DNA of 64,000 nt from Istiophorus platypterus (lineage: Eukaryota > Chordata > Actinopteri > Istiophoriformes > Istiophoridae): contig CM029129.1 of assembly GCA_016859345.1 (NCBI GenBank), positions 16,224,060 to 16,288,059 on the forward strand. Reading direction: 5' to 3'. Shown piece after piece: positions 50,501-63,708 of the stretch. The notes below the pieces were generated by a model. It made no database searches, was not told where the DNA came from, and saw only the letters and a list, made by a program, of their open reading frames with translations. How positions within the stretch are numbered: position 1 is the stretch's first letter; each line of letters opens with the position of its first letter. Position numbers and translations under genes: made by a program.

Positions 50501-53500
50501 TGCGGTTCTTCTTCAAGTCTTCCAACTTGCGCTCCGCTTCACGACGTTCTCTGGACAACCACATAAGATGATGGGGTGAAAAAGATTTGCTATTTTTATA
50601 CAGCCTTTTCAAGGCGGGGATGCTGCATCTTCATTCTGCCTTGCCATTTTGTATAAAAAAGTACAAGTGGTGGAGGTCGTCACGGAGGTCGTCACTGACA
50701 TCTGTGTAACAGGGAAAGCTGGCATGGCGGGACAGATGCTAGGGCTGTTGTGTTACACATCAAGGCTCTGATTTTGGAACATTGGCATGCTATTTAAAGA
50801 TCATGCACATTATGCTATCTCTGTTTAGTTCTGTGTAAAGAAACAAAGACGGCATAATTATGGGTCCTCTTAATGGCAATGTAGCTGGATCTCCATCTCT
50901 TCTCCATCTCCAAGAAACTATAGTGAGTAACTTCTAATAATTACTACCAGCCTGACAATGATTTCTCCAGAGTGTCTCCCAAGATGTAAATCAAACAGTA
51001 AACTTTACACATTCAAGAGGGACAGATAATGGTGTAGTGCTCTTACTGGCGCATCTCCAAGACTTGCATGTTGCCCATATCTTTAATAAGAGCCTCTTGT
51101 TTAGCCACAACCTCTTTCAACTCTACCATTCGCTTCCTCAGAGTCAGGTTGTCCTGCAACCAGCGCTCCTGGACCTGAGAAATATGAGAATTTTAAAAAT
51201 GTAGTAATTACTAACAAAATTATTTTGCAACAAGGTCCCTACAGGTACACTTTGGTTACATCCCACTATGATGGCTGTGTTACAGTGGGTTAGAGAACTA
51301 TGGGTTACAAACAAAAACACTGGAGGTGCTAGGTAGGTTTTCACGATCAACATTGATAAAGGCCAAATGCCAAACATCAGTCTGACAATAATTTTTCTCT
51401 TTCATAGCATTAATTTCATGTCTCACATTGGGGACCTTGACAGCCTGACCTCATCAGAAGCTCCTATTGCATTTTCCAGGCAAGTTTTCCTGGAACCAAG
51501 TGTGTTATTGTCGGGGGGGGGGCTCCCACTACAAAAGGGCTTGATACTGCCCCTAAAGTCATTCAAACACAGGTGCCATGTGACTGAAACAACCATTTGT
51601 TGCATGCATACACACCACTGCTACGATCAAAATCGATTGGCCTGAAGTTGAGGCAGAATTGACGCATGCTCATTACGTACCCCCTGCCTACTCTCACGTG
51701 CTAAGGAGGAAGGAGCAACTGGCCTCTTAACAGACCAGCCTTCTTGCTCATTTGAAGCAAAGAAGAGGGCAGCATTTTTTAATTATTCGCCGTGTAGTGT
51801 CAAGCCCCTTTGTAGTGGGAGGGTCTCCTCGAGATTTAGTCTCGCTAAGCAATGAATGGGCTAATGGAGGAGCGGTGACTTCAAGCCTATGGGGCCCCAG
51901 CAAAAGTGAGGACAAAAGTGACTCTGGATGCTGTACCTTTTGAGTGTCTATGTCCTGACGGATGTTTCCTATGTCCTTGTTGATCTTCTCTTTTTGCTTC
52001 TCAGCCTCATGTAGCTGAGTGTTGGTTTCTTGAAGCTCAGACTCTTTTTGCTGCAACAAAACAAACAGTGTCATTGAAGTTGTTTAACCTTTAAAAAAAA
52101 AGACTCCTCCAACATAATTAAAGCCAGGTTTCTACAACTAATATCAAAGGAAACAACGAAAAAGTTATTGAGAGAGAAAGGAAAGCTGCTGTTTCAAGAT
52201 GAGGATGGCATACACATACCCTTTATGGTAGCTGTATGTATTTAATGTCCATCACAAAATGACACATGAAGTAATTGGATAAACAGTATCAAATGTAACA
52301 GTGGCAAACATATTACCTCTTTATATTCATCTTTGCCCTCATCAACATATTTAGTGATGTCGCTTTCCAAGGTGGTGATCGCCTTCACTTTCTCTTTAAT
52401 GGCATTGATCTATCAGTGAAAGTATTAGATTAGTGAGCAAAGTAAGAATCATATGTCACAGAAATTTTTAACTGCTTTTAGTTTGGAATCACAACAGTAG
52501 ACATTTTTTTTTAAACTTTCTAAACTCTTAAAATGATGCGGACGTATTGTTGAATATTAATAATTCACTATTAAACATATCCAACAGAAAAGAACAAGCA
52601 GCATAGAAAAGTCTGATCAATACATGTTCCAGTTCAAGCAGAGGAGAGAGAATAACAGCAAAAGAGGTAAGAGACAATGTCTACCTTATCCTGCCCTTCC
52701 TCCCGCTTCTGCCTTTTGCGCTCCACCAGCTCCTGTTTCTCGTGCTGCAGCTTCTCCAGAGCAGCCGACAAAGGGGACAGCTGTTCCTTCGCGTCCTGGT
52801 TTAACATAAAATGACAGGAAAAGGGACAGCATGGCATATTAACAGACTCCCTTTTTAACTGTACAACTAGAAAACAGAAATTAAGTAAACAATAATCTAT
52901 CACAGAGAAACAGATGAATTTAAAAGTATTGTCAAAAGTAAACACCAAAGCATTATTTTTTTTTACTATTGTTCATGGCAGAAATACAAGTAAAATTCCT
53001 GTATATTTTGTGAGAGACAGTAATTCATAAGTGGCTTTATAGACCTACATTAATTTCTTAGAATAGTAAGCTTTCTCAAGTAAACAACAGCAAACAGCAA
53101 AAGAAAAAACTACCCTAATATCCCTGGTTAAAGCCTTTATCTCGGTGTTGAACTCAACACACTGCTCCTCCAGCTGCTGCTGTTTCTGCATATCACTGCT
53201 CAGCTGGAGCTTCTCTGCTTTCGTCTCATTCACAGCACTTTTCAGCATCTGAATCTGCTCCTGCTGGTCCTGAATCAGCTTACGTTTCAGCTCCATCTTG
53301 CTGGAGGCTGTAAGGACACAAATAGTTTAAGAAAAAGAAAAAAATAATCCTTCAAAGCTCCAGATTTGAAGTCAACAATATGCAGCTGTCCAACAACAGC
53401 CGGAGACCAACCATTCCTCTTTAGAGTCTGTGTTTTTCAAAGGACACCATAGGTTTCTGCATTTGAGAAGCACCTAAATGCTTCATTGAATGAAAAATGC

Positions 53501-56500
53501 CCGTTAACTGTGTTGTCATCCAACGTAAAGATAATGCAAACACTGTAAGTGTCTGCAAATTTAGATTTTTAACTGTATACACATAATGGAAGACAGGGAA
53601 AACACATTCTTCAATTTCTGAGCCTGTGGTGGTCTGTATGTTTAGCCTTGATGCACAGAGTACATCTAGATTGTTGACATATTGAGCCAATTTTCGAAGC
53701 AAGATGTAAGCTGTAAAATTTGCTGTCACTTCTGACCGTCACTTAATCTGCTCTGTCCAACCAAACAAGTCATAGTAGTGAACAAAGCTCCACATATAGG
53801 TTACATGATAACACCTAAACCGGCTCCACATGCTGAATGAAGACCCTGAAAACCATGACATGAAGAACACTGGTCGCTTTGGGTGCTGTTAAGTGGGCCT
53901 TTGATCTTAGATTTGTTAAATCTGTCAGTGTATGATTTTATAATGCGTTGTTTCTTGGCCAATGACGCAAGCAGAATCAAAAGCAATGTTCCCTCATTTA
54001 AATTCCTTGAGTCATCAGATTTTTGTTTTGTTTTTCCTTTTTTTTGGGGGGGGGGCATGCTGAGATGATAAATTCCTTTTGTCTTTGTAAAATATGTCTT
54101 TCACCTGAAAAGTATGTTTTAAGTATTTTCCCCTGAAATCAAAGGTCATATATTGTCCTGCAAATATGAGTTTATCACAAAGATTGCTTTTGATTTACAC
54201 TAGTTAGGTTTACTTGTTCTTGTATTTTCCTATGCATGTGTCACAGTTTATGAGTTTGTCTATTTTTTTCATAATTAAGTTCAGAATTTCCCTCTAAATG
54301 GGTCCATCTGTATATTGTCATCTTACCAGTGTCTAGCTTGTGCTGAGTTTCTTGTTTCTCCTGACTGACTTGCTGGACAGTTCTGGTCAGGTCTACTCCC
54401 TGGAGTCTGGCGGCCTGTTGAGCTATTTTCCTCTCCACCTCTTTGAGGTCTATCTAGAAAGGAAAAAAAAAGAAAAGAAAACTCAGTAAGGTGAAGAAAG
54501 ACATGCCAGAAGCATGTATAAGACAGGGGTGTACATCAATTTCCAGGACTTTGCGATGTCTTTAAGGGATGTTTCTGAATCACAAAGATTTTTCAATGTC
54601 ACTTTTCAAATGCCAGGAAAATAGGGGAAATGAGAAAGACTGCAGATAGGGAACCAAGAAATTAAACTTTCTATCTGTGACAATAGGGGTTGGAGATAAA
54701 AAGCGTGTAAACAAGTTAAAAACGCAAGAGAGTGGAACAGAAAGAAAGAAAAAAGAAACAGCAAGGCCAGGAACTGGCTGAGTCTACTGAAGATCAGAGT
54801 TTACAGGTTGGACAGAGGTGGTCAAAAAAGAATGAGACAGACAGTGGGATGGTACCAGGTATCTGTCCATGAGAGATATGTCCTGTAGGCAGGCCTTGGC
54901 TGTGTCCTCCTCTGACATTAGGGTACCAAGCAGAGTCTCCTGCTCTTCCACGTCTCCCTTCAACCTCTCGATTTCTCTGTTCACAGTCTGCAGACGATTT
55001 CTTAAGTCGGGCAACTCTTTTTCCTGAAACTGTACAATGGACTGCCTGGAAGATAGGGAGAAGACGAGAGATATACTTTGATTGGAGAGTAACAGGATCT
55101 TTGATTCCTTGTGGTTATTCAGGAAACGTCTTTCCATGAAGGCTCTCGTAGATGAATGAATGGGTATCCACATGGATATTGTACTGAATTACACCCTGAA
55201 ATACAACAGATCTTTTCAAATTACCTATGATTTGTAGATGAAATTTTATTGTGGCTTGGACTATTCCATATGTCTGATTGGTTTTTTATAGCTTTTACTT
55301 TGTATCATTTCAAAGATTAAAAGATTTGTTTGCTTAAGCTTAACATATCCCTGAACCACAATGTGATACTGAGTTGTAGATGCTGTAAGATTTAAAAAAA
55401 AAAAAAACAATCTCAACTGTGGGGTTTGGAAAAGACAGTTGAGTGAACCAAGGATAAAATCTAAGTCATATGAGAACATAGCTCCATCTAGTGGAGTGCA
55501 TGCATAAACCCTGCTCTTCTGGAGTTATTTTTCACAAGAACTTTTGAATTACTCTTAATCTTTTAAAATACACAATCCCAGCCATTGGATGCCTTTGCCT
55601 TTAGGGGTGTTTTAGTCTGTACTGGACACAATATTCGAGCAACGTTGAACAATTATACATTGTCTGAAAGCTATAAGTGTCACCATTGTTGACACAATTT
55701 GTTAGGACCTGTAGCTGTAGCTATAGCTCCAAAATGTTTTCTACACAAAAGTTGCTACTAAAGGACTGAAATTCCATTTTCATCCAACAAATAAGTGGGT
55801 AGAACTTACATTTCTACCATGTTTGTGCTTCTGTAACTTTGGTTTAGTATCTCTTACTCTAATTCTGGCTTTTTGTTTGTAAAATTTAAAAAGTTATATT
55901 TCAAAGGAGAAAAAGGTTACGCCGGCGATCAAAAGGGTTGAAGTACATAGCCTTTGTATTTTGGGTACATTATTTTTAGGCTTTTTCACAAAACCTGAGG
56001 TGTCTGTTAAAGGGTTAATCCAAGAACACACACCAATTAATCTGAAGCAATCTAAAGGTACCTCTGAATACTTCATATTACATTGGTGAGAAGATAAATG
56101 GACAAAATTGTCCATACTTTTTGTTCTCTGTGAGTAAAGCACACAGTTAATTGTACAGGCTCCAGAAGTGTGAACTGTGTAAAGAGGTGAAAAAAAAATA
56201 TTCATTTTCTCAAAAAAGATGTTATGAAAGAAGTTATGGAAGTTATGGAAAACTATGAAAATAAACTCTAAATTGTATAAACGGCAATAGCAGACATATA
56301 TTGCTTTTCGCGTTTTTCATGGTTAATTATTTATTTTCATGAATCAAATTCAGTATAACAATCTTGTGGTACATGGTCCCAGTGGACTGCTGAGGACTTA
56401 TCCTCCTTTCTCTACACGCCACACTGCTTGAATGAACACAACAGATGAAAGCTGAATATCTATTTTTGGTGCGACAAGCCTACAGTCTATTACGTGTTGT

Positions 56501-56988
56501 GTTAGGTGACTGGAGGAAACCATTTTGGGCAATTCCTGCTTACTGTTCTAAATTGTCTTAATTGTGGGTAATTTATTTTCCCTTTTGTACAGAGACTTTC
56601 AAATGAGGAAACATATCCTCTAATAGATGATACTCAAGCTGATTTAAAATTTGTTCAGGAACACAAAAGAAGGTAGTGAATCCTAAACACTCTTGACATA
56701 TCTGCCACTGCTTTTTATAAAATAAAGCACGGCCGAATGGGTGTTTATCGTTGTTTGGTCTGAGGACTTAACGCCCTTTACATGCACATTTAAAAACCGC
56801 AACTTAAGTTAATTTCAGCTTGAGAAATCATAGAAAAAATATTCCACAGTCTCTGGCTGCAACTGCTCAACATGTTAGGATTTGTTTTTTTCCCCCCTCA
56901 GTTTAATGTCACTGTAAAATGAAGAACATCAGATTTTTTATCCCATCCCATCTTTTATCACATCTTATCCCAAAACGTTAAGGGGGGG

Positions 56989-57026
<38 letters not shown>

Positions 57027-60000
57027 CCTTAACGTTTTTCTCTTTCTTCTGACCTGTAACCGATTACTCAATTATGAAATCATTACGACCAAATGGCCAC
57101 AGTCAAAGATGGGATGAAAATCCTGTCATCACAGTGGTAATGATAATTGTTCAAACGACAACATACATTCATCAGATTGTCACTGTACACTTGTAACCCT
57201 GTACCTGACCGGTCTGAGAGTCATCATCTCATCTCTCTTCCTCTCCTTTCTCTTCAGGTCCTGTTCAGTGTTTTTCAGCTTGTCTGGCACCAGGCGTAGT
57301 TTGGACTGCATATCGCTGATAACTTCCTGCAGGTCAGACTCAGCGGGGAACGTCCGCTGACACACAGGACAGCAGGGCTCTCTCTCCTCTGTAAGCTGGC
57401 TGATGAACTGGGTGTACACTGCTGTGGCTCCAGCTAGCATGGCTATACAAAGACAAGGGGAGGTGGAAGAAAATATATAGGATATATTAATGTGTACTAC
57501 TTCTATCACTATGAAAGCCACTAAGATAATTAAGAGTCAACCCATCTCACATAACGTTAGGCCTTGGGTTAAAGTTAGCACGTGTACATTGCTTCAACTG
57601 CTACTTGGCCTGCGTCTGCTGCACATTACAGAAATCAGCGTTTTGGTTGTTTTAGTTCAAAAACAAGTATTTATTGAGATTGACTCAATAAATACTTACA
57701 GTAAATCACAAGGTAAAAATGGGATTCTGGTATTACAGTGTGTTCTCTGGACATTACATTCTTTCCATTGTGGGATTTTTGGGCAGTATATGTTGGTGCA
57801 TAAATGTCATACTTAAAATTTGGGGGGTAATTAAAGTAGTGGGGGGTAGTTAAAGCACACTCAATAACAAATATGAGGTGGTCTCAGACAGAGCCATTGG
57901 CTTGTGGAGGCTTGTACCATATATACAAAGTTTAGTCTGTTATTCAGTGAATGTTTTATTCATTATATTTATCCATGATGAGATGAAGAGCATAGTAGGG
58001 GCAATTTAGAGATCCGTTCACTGCAGGGCAGCGGACAAAATGCAAATTCTGGATTTATGTAGTTCTATCATTTAGTTGGTGCTTGGCCTTAATTGTCTAG
58101 TTTGTTTGTTTGTTTTTTTGTTTCAGTCCAAATGTCACCTCTCTGAATTAAAGTGTGGACTGTTGTTAGTTTCTCTCAAATAAAATATATCAAGCTTTCT
58201 AATTTTAAAATATTTCTTTTGACATTTTATGCCCTTATTAGGAAATCAGGAAATGAGGGAGGAAAGAGACAAAAAAAAACCCAAAAGGGTTCTTGGTCAG
58301 CAACCTGAAATTTCACAATGCCACGACACACTTCATCCTCCTATTTTTTATTTTTGAAGCATTAACCTCTTTGTTTGGATATCTTCTCCAGATCTTCCTG
58401 CAGTTTGCCTAGGTCCTGCTCCAGATCCTGACTGCCACACACATTGAAGAACTTGTCTTGGTCACTCGCTAACTGCTGCTCCTTCTTACGCAGCTCAGCA
58501 ACAATGTGGCTTTTATTCTGCTCACTTGATGCCAGATCCTTACTGAGAAAAATGAAAATCCCACAATACTCGTCAGTGCCAGAGTGACCTTTTTTGATCA
58601 TTTTCTTTCATTATATGGTGGCTTTAATTCAGATAAATCTTACTAACTTGAGTTTGGCAAGCCTTTCCCTGGTACTGTTAATTTCCTTAGACTTGGCATA
58701 GATCCAGTCTTCCAGTTCTCTCTTGTTGGGAAAGTGGCCCAGTAAAGACACCAGATCCTCGCTGTGACGAGATTTGATCTTTCGCACCTGGTCTTCCTTT
58801 TCTGTCTGAAAGAACAACAGAGCAAAGATGAAAGGAGAGCCAACAGAGGAAGCAAAGACAACAGAAGCCGGAAAGGAAGAATGATAAAGATGAAGGCGGG
58901 AAATGGAAAAGCAGGGAGAGGAGATGAGCAAACAAAGTTAAATCACCAACAAGGGTTATTCACTTTTTTTTTTTTTTTTTTTTAAGTAGGGAAAAAACAA
59001 GAGTGAAAGGGAAGAAAAACGGTAGTAGAGTACATTGTGTTACTGATGTTTTGTAAAATTTTCATAGTGTCTCCCACTCCTGTCTGACAACAGGCAGGGG
59101 GTGAATATTCAACACCATCTGGTACATATTACCTTGTCTTTTTTCAGCATCTCCATTTGCGTGCGTGCTGTGGTGTGCATGTTGAGCGTTTCCATCTCTT
59201 GGTCGAGCTGTCTCTGTGCACGGTCGAGTACGGCCTTTTCTTTCTGGAGTTCCGTGACCTCGGCTTTCAGTTCCTCCACATTGGATCTGTTCACTGCACT
59301 CTGCAGCTCGCGCTCCTGACGAGGAAAAAAAACAAACAAAAAAAGAAACATACGTGCACAAAATGGCTGATCATTATTACAGTATTTTAGAGTTGTCCAG
59401 CTGAAAAGAGATGGGGCAGGAGCGACTTAAAAAAAAAAACAACATCCAACATCCAACTTTTATATACTCACCGCTTTAGCCAATTCGTTCTCCAGTTCTT
59501 GCAGTCGAGTAGACGAACCCTCCAGCCTCTGCAGCTCTGCTCTAACGTTCCTCAGTTCTTGCTGCTTCTTTCCCTGCAAGTCTCTCTTCAGCTCCACAGT
59601 TCTCTCTAGGCCAGTCTTCTTATCCCTCATTTCATCAATGGACTGTTGCTTCTGCTGCTCTTTTTCCTGCAGGTCTGCCTGATTGAACAGAAAATCAACA
59701 GGAGAAATCGGTCATTACTGTCATGAATATGACATTTATTCATGATCTGAGTGACACTTGCCGAAAATCTTCCTAGCAGGTAGTAGTAAAATGTAAAAAG
59801 AACCAAATAAAATACCAGGACTGCAAAAATACATAGATAATATAATAATAGGAAATTAAATATTGTCATTATAGATTAAATTATAACATTTTGATCATTT
59901 GAGATGAGTACCAAAGTACATTACGATTAGATGAACCAACCGAAATAATCTAACAGTAGCTAAGTGTTTCAAAACAAATTCTGTCTACTTTAACTGGTTC

Positions 60001-63000
60001 CAATTGATCTTGAAAATGATTAATTGAAACTGTCCTGATTCTGATACAGGCATTATCACATCACAGCAACATAAGGAGGAGAAGTAGTGTGACCTTTTAC
60101 TTGAGCAGATAATCTCTCACCGAAACCTGGCTGACTGTCTCTATTTCCTGTTCCAGTCTCTGACTGACGTGACAGTTAAAGCTCTCAAGCTGAAGCTTGG
60201 TGAAGGGCGGTCGATCGTAACCTTCCATTTCCAGATAGGATGACAAAGAGCGAACCTGAGAAAGAGAGAGCGGGTAATCATATGAAAAATGTTTTAAAAT
60301 TTTATACATCTTTTATTTTTATTTTTTAATTTGTGGTTAACATCTTTACATACATTTAATCTTTAGGTCAGTTCATGCAGAGTAGTGAAGTAATTTTAAG
60401 CATGCTGTTAAAAACCCAAAGTTTTTAACGTTTAATCTGCAGTATAATTACTCAGTCTATTCACTGCATTACCTTGCATTCATTTAGCAGATACTTTTGT
60501 CCAAAGTGACTTACAATAACTGCATTCTACTCCCATGGGAACAAGATGTCATCAAAAATCTAAGTGCATCCCTTCCAGACAAACAATAAATAATGTGTTC
60601 AGTATGGCAGCACAAGTGTACAGAGGTCATTATTTTTTTCCTCGCACCTGAGTGTCACGGTTCTTGATGTTGAGGTTGTGGCGAGCAGCCTCCGTCTGAA
60701 GACGACCTGGGTAAGGAGAGGGGGATTTCAGCAGCTAATTTAGTCTTCAGGAAATAACTCTTTGTAGACCAATCTGTCTGTCCTTCCATCTGTCTATCAC
60801 TAAAGTTATTTATTAAAATATACACATGTGCAAGATATACCTCAAAATTCAGGCAAAATATTTTTTTGGACCAAAAAGTTGTCCCATTACATAGACTGAT
60901 AAATGTGTTCAGATGTATGTACCTTGTTCTACCAGGAGATCAGCCTTGTCTCTGTCCAGTCTTAGACACTCCCGGCTAGCTCTCTCCAGCTCCCTCTGGC
61001 AGTCTGTCAGCCTCCTCTCCTTCTCCCTTACAGTCCTCTGGTGGTTCTGATAAATTTCCTGCAGCTGCTCATCTGAACCTTGAAACACCTGCCACATACA
61101 CAGTTCATTGGCTTAGAATGGTTTTAGCTTAGCACACTGTTAGGGTCAGACGTTTGACTACACTGGAGGCTTTCCATTAGTACATACATGGACCAATAGA
61201 TCTTTAAAAATGATCTGGATGAGAACGTCATGACGCATCATCCACCTACTTCAGGTGTGCACATGCATGCATACACAAAGAGCATCATATCATTACTGCA
61301 TTCTGTTTGAGGCATTAGTGCACCTATTTTAAACAAACATGAAATGTGTTTAATTGTTTTAGAGCAAAAAAAGACAAAACAGGTGGTGCAAGCAGAATCA
61401 TCCATTAGCCTTAAAGACTTTCATGTAAATGAAGGCCAATGATGAACTGGCTGGTCATTACAGAATTACAACAACCTATTTCACCATCTGCAGTCTTTCT
61501 ATTTGTTTCCCATTTAGGGTACAGAGTGGAGTCTAGAGTACTGTTTAACAGGTGTTTAGCAAAATAAACCCCTTTAGAGGGAGAGAGAGAGAGAGAGACA
61601 AATGGTGTGATAGGTGGTGTTTTGCTTTTTTAAACGTATCTTCATTCATGTAGTTTATTTTCCATTCATTCTTTTTCTACGTCTTTAATTAACTTCAAAA
61701 GCCTCTTGTCAGGTTTCCCAAAGCAGTTAAGGGTGAGCAGTGATTCTGGGGCTAGAACCAGTGTTTTCTAACATCTTTAATAATTTACTTATTTACTAAG
61801 TTTTCCATCAAATTGTAATTTTTTCACATTTTCCACAATACAAGTTAATAACGATAAGATGTTTGTGTACATATGTAAATATTAAGTAGTATTCTGATAC
61901 CTGTTCCATTGTTTCCTCCAGCTCCCTGTTGTCCTCCTCCATTTGTTTCTTCCTGCTCTCTAAAGCCTTGATGTCGTTGTCCAGCTTCATCACTTTCCCA
62001 AGTTTTGTGTCAATCTCCATCAGTCGATTCTGAAAAGGATTATGAAATTTTAAATAATAACTTAAAGGGCATTACTATTATACTTTACACATACTCATAC
62101 CTGTGGCTAAGTCTCCTGGGCTTACTAAATGTTTAGTTTTATTCATACAATATCAAGTGCTGGGTTGTCAGCTGACAACATGCCCTCATCTCATGCCTAT
62201 TAAGATGCACTGTGATTCTAATATAATGGAACCGGGATACAAATATCTAGAGCTGAAACTTGTACTTAATTAATCATTTAGATGATGGGCAAAGAACGTG
62301 CTGATAGAATTTTTGTAGAAAAGATTATTTATTGATTCCAAATGTAAAATGCAAACATTACATTTTGTCAGAGATAAAAAGATTTAGGCATATAAACCAA
62401 AATTGGCTGCAATGTTACAACCATGTGAAAAATCTCTCAACTACATCATGGTGTGTTTGCGTTGGTTTTCATCATACACAGTAATGTGAAAAAATGATTT
62501 AAGTGCTTTGGAAGGTTGGATTCTTTTCCATCATGAAACTCCATCAGGGAGGCACCTGATTGGTCCTAAATTCATTCTCCAACACGACAATGACCCCAAA
62601 CATACAGCCAGATACATAAAGAGCTAATGTCAGAGACAAGAACAAAGAGTCCTGCAACAGATGGTCTGTGGCAAGTTCTGCCTGTTGAAACAACCTATAT
62701 GCCACATAAAACTTGAAAAACTGTGTGCAAGTATAACTAGGAGAAGTGGTGCTAGTTTGAAGGCAAAGATTGGCCACACCAAATATTAATTTTGTCCAGG
62801 TTTTTCTGAATTATTGCACTTTGTATTTGATAAATAACAACTATTCATGCCATTATTTTTGAAAGGATCTTCACTTAACTACCAGTGCTTAAAACTTTTG
62901 CACAATACTGCATAGGATATAGGCACACACACAAACAAACATAATCAACCCACCTCAAGTGGATCTATCTGGCTCTCTATCTGCTGGATGTTGTCTTTAG

Positions 63001-63708
63001 AGGCCATCAGCTGAGCCTCCTTGGTGGCCACTGTCTCTTTAATCTGCTGGGCCTTTTCCTTGTTCTGCTTTAGGTAGCGCAGCTCTACCTGACACTCTTT
63101 GACTGTATGGTTCTGTGTGAGACGCAGCTGTCGCATCGTCTCCAGAGCTTTGATATACCTGGTAGAAAGACCGATAGTAATACACACGTATATGAATGGC
63201 GTAGTGTGATGTTTTAGCATTCAAAAAAAATAGAATAACATGTAGGATGTGTTGGCCTTACTTGGTTGCAGCGAAGATGGAGTCAAACTTATCTTTAAGC
63301 GCCTTGCCCTCACTAAGCGGCCAGTTAGACTCTTCTTGGTGACAGAAGATGACATGATTCAGAACAGGCTTTGATACACCCAAGGCAGAAATCATCTCCC
63401 GGTCAAGTTCACCACACTTAGACGACAGGCTCACCTTGTTGCCGTCTCTGGATGAATGATGATAGGGGTCAAATGAGAAGAAAGGGGTCATATAATCTTA
63501 ATATTTATTCAGAAACAATCATTTTTTTTACAACATTAAAAAATAAGTTGTCCTACTTCATTCTGGTGATGACGTGCTCTAAGCTTTTAAAGGAGTAGGT
63601 CTTTGCCTTCTGAGTGCACAACATGGAGCGATGGATTGTCACTTTTTCTCCATTAACATCTGTGAATAAGAGCCGAATCTGTGCTCGCACGTCCGTCTCA
63701 TGGGCATC
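43172..63708 (-). CDS. rad50: DNA repair ATPase RAD50 (25 exons, N terminus missing)
   Basis: SMC-like ATPase of the MRE11-RAD50-NBS1 complex, which tethers and processes DNA double-strand breaks. Exons in transcript order: 63557-63708, 63262-63447, 62954-63158, 61901-62029, 60923-61088, 60648-60706, 60121-60255, 59472-59678, 59133-59315, 58648-58805, 58367-58542, 57205-57442, 54856-55045, 54327-54453, 53114-53307, 52685-52795, 52317-52409, 51937-52050, 51047-51174, 50449-50550, 50145-50267, 44640-44725, 44368-44510, 44138-44271, 43172-43358. They sum to 3726 nt in one frame, giving 1241 residues. Seen in order are the Q-loop (VIFCHQEESNWPLSEG), a long coiled coil, the zinc hook CPVC, the return coiled coil, the ABC signature (GRCSAGQK), Walker B and D-loop (LALDEPTTNLD) and the H-loop (LLIITHDEDF). 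Compared with human (1312 aa), about 74 N-terminal residues including Walker A lie past the right edge. No frameshift or stop was seen. Confidence 0.97.
47874..48221 (+). other. Unassigned 115-codon frame antisense to rad50 intron
   Basis: An intact plus-strand frame of 115 codons with eight cysteines and several N-linked glycosylation sequons, but no clear signal peptide and no family I recognise. It is followed by a LINE-like tail about 100-160 bp further on, so it may be decayed retrotransposon DNA. It is about as long as chance frames elsewhere in the window. Confidence 0.2.
48321..48385 (+). mobile_element. LINE-like 3' tail
   Basis: The segment reads ACCGAAACAAATTCCTG, then GTACTTTGTGAATAAAGTC and TGATTCTGATTTTT. 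It resembles the 3' end of fish L2/CR1-group LINEs, which finish with AATAAAG and short TGATTC repeats. It lies antisense within the long rad50 intron. The clade is uncertain and the 5' extent is not defined. Confidence 0.5.
49131..49167. repeat. 13-bp perfect inverted repeat
   Basis: TGTGTGGTGACAC at 49131-49143 pairs exactly with GTGTCACCACACA at 49155-49167 across an 11-nt loop. It may be the remnant of a small inverted-repeat element, or chance given its length. Confidence 0.7.
49503..49548. repeat. TAGTATTACTAA minisatellite
   Basis: About four imperfect copies of a 12-bp unit around TAGTATTACTAA, in the long rad50 intron. It explains the Asn/Thr/Ile-rich frame on the minus strand here. 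Confidence 0.8.
56972..57038. repeat. Palindrome with G-run/C-run arms and an (AT)n core
   Basis: AAAACGTTAA followed by a run of 10 G, then (AT)n, then CCCCC and TTAACGTTTT. The outer 15 bp of each arm are complementary; the longer G run leaves unpaired Gs. It lies in the rad50 intron upstream of the exon at 54856-55045. Confidence 0.9.
57205..57442 (-). CDS. rad50: rad50 zinc-hook exon
   Basis: The exon encodes MLAGATAVYTQFISQLTEER, then EPCCPVCQRTFPAESDLQEV. CPVC (57360-57371) is the CXXC zinc hook at the apex of the coiled coil, through which two Rad50 molecules dimerise by sharing one zinc ion. Flanking Leu/Lys/Glu heptads begin the returning coiled coil. Confidence 0.95.
60476..60518 (+). 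repeat. Core of a common teleost dispersed repeat
   Basis: CATTTAGCAGATACTTTTG followed by TCCAAAGTGACTTACAAT closely resembles a short core motif repeated many times in teleost genomes within SINE and DNA-transposon families. The boundaries and family cannot be set from this copy alone. It is in a rad50 intron. Confidence 0.5.
62479..62910 (+). mobile_element. Tc1/mariner element, internally deleted
   Basis: The left end CAGTAATGTGAAAAAATG (62479 onward) and the right end GCTTAAAACTTTTGCACAATACTG (split around 62887-62910) are degenerate inverted repeats of each other, of the Tc1 type. Between them is a transposase remnant reading LQHDNDPKHTARYIKS (62568-62640), the conserved catalytic-domain segment QxDNDPKHT. 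Further downstream is AAACTGTGTGCAAG and GGCCACACCAAATATTAAT, typical of the 3' coding end. At about 430 bp, most of the transposase is missing, so it is dead. It lies in a rad50 intron, opposite to the gene. Confidence 0.8.
63262..63447 (-). CDS. rad50: rad50 Q-loop exon
   Basis: Encodes KVSLSSKCGELDREMISALG, then SKPVLNHVIFCHQEESNWPL and SEGKALKDKFDSIFAAT. The Gln of CHQEES is the Q-loop residue that senses ATP and metal in the N-terminal head lobe. The donor AA/gtaagg splits a Lys codon completed at 63158. Confidence 0.93.
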
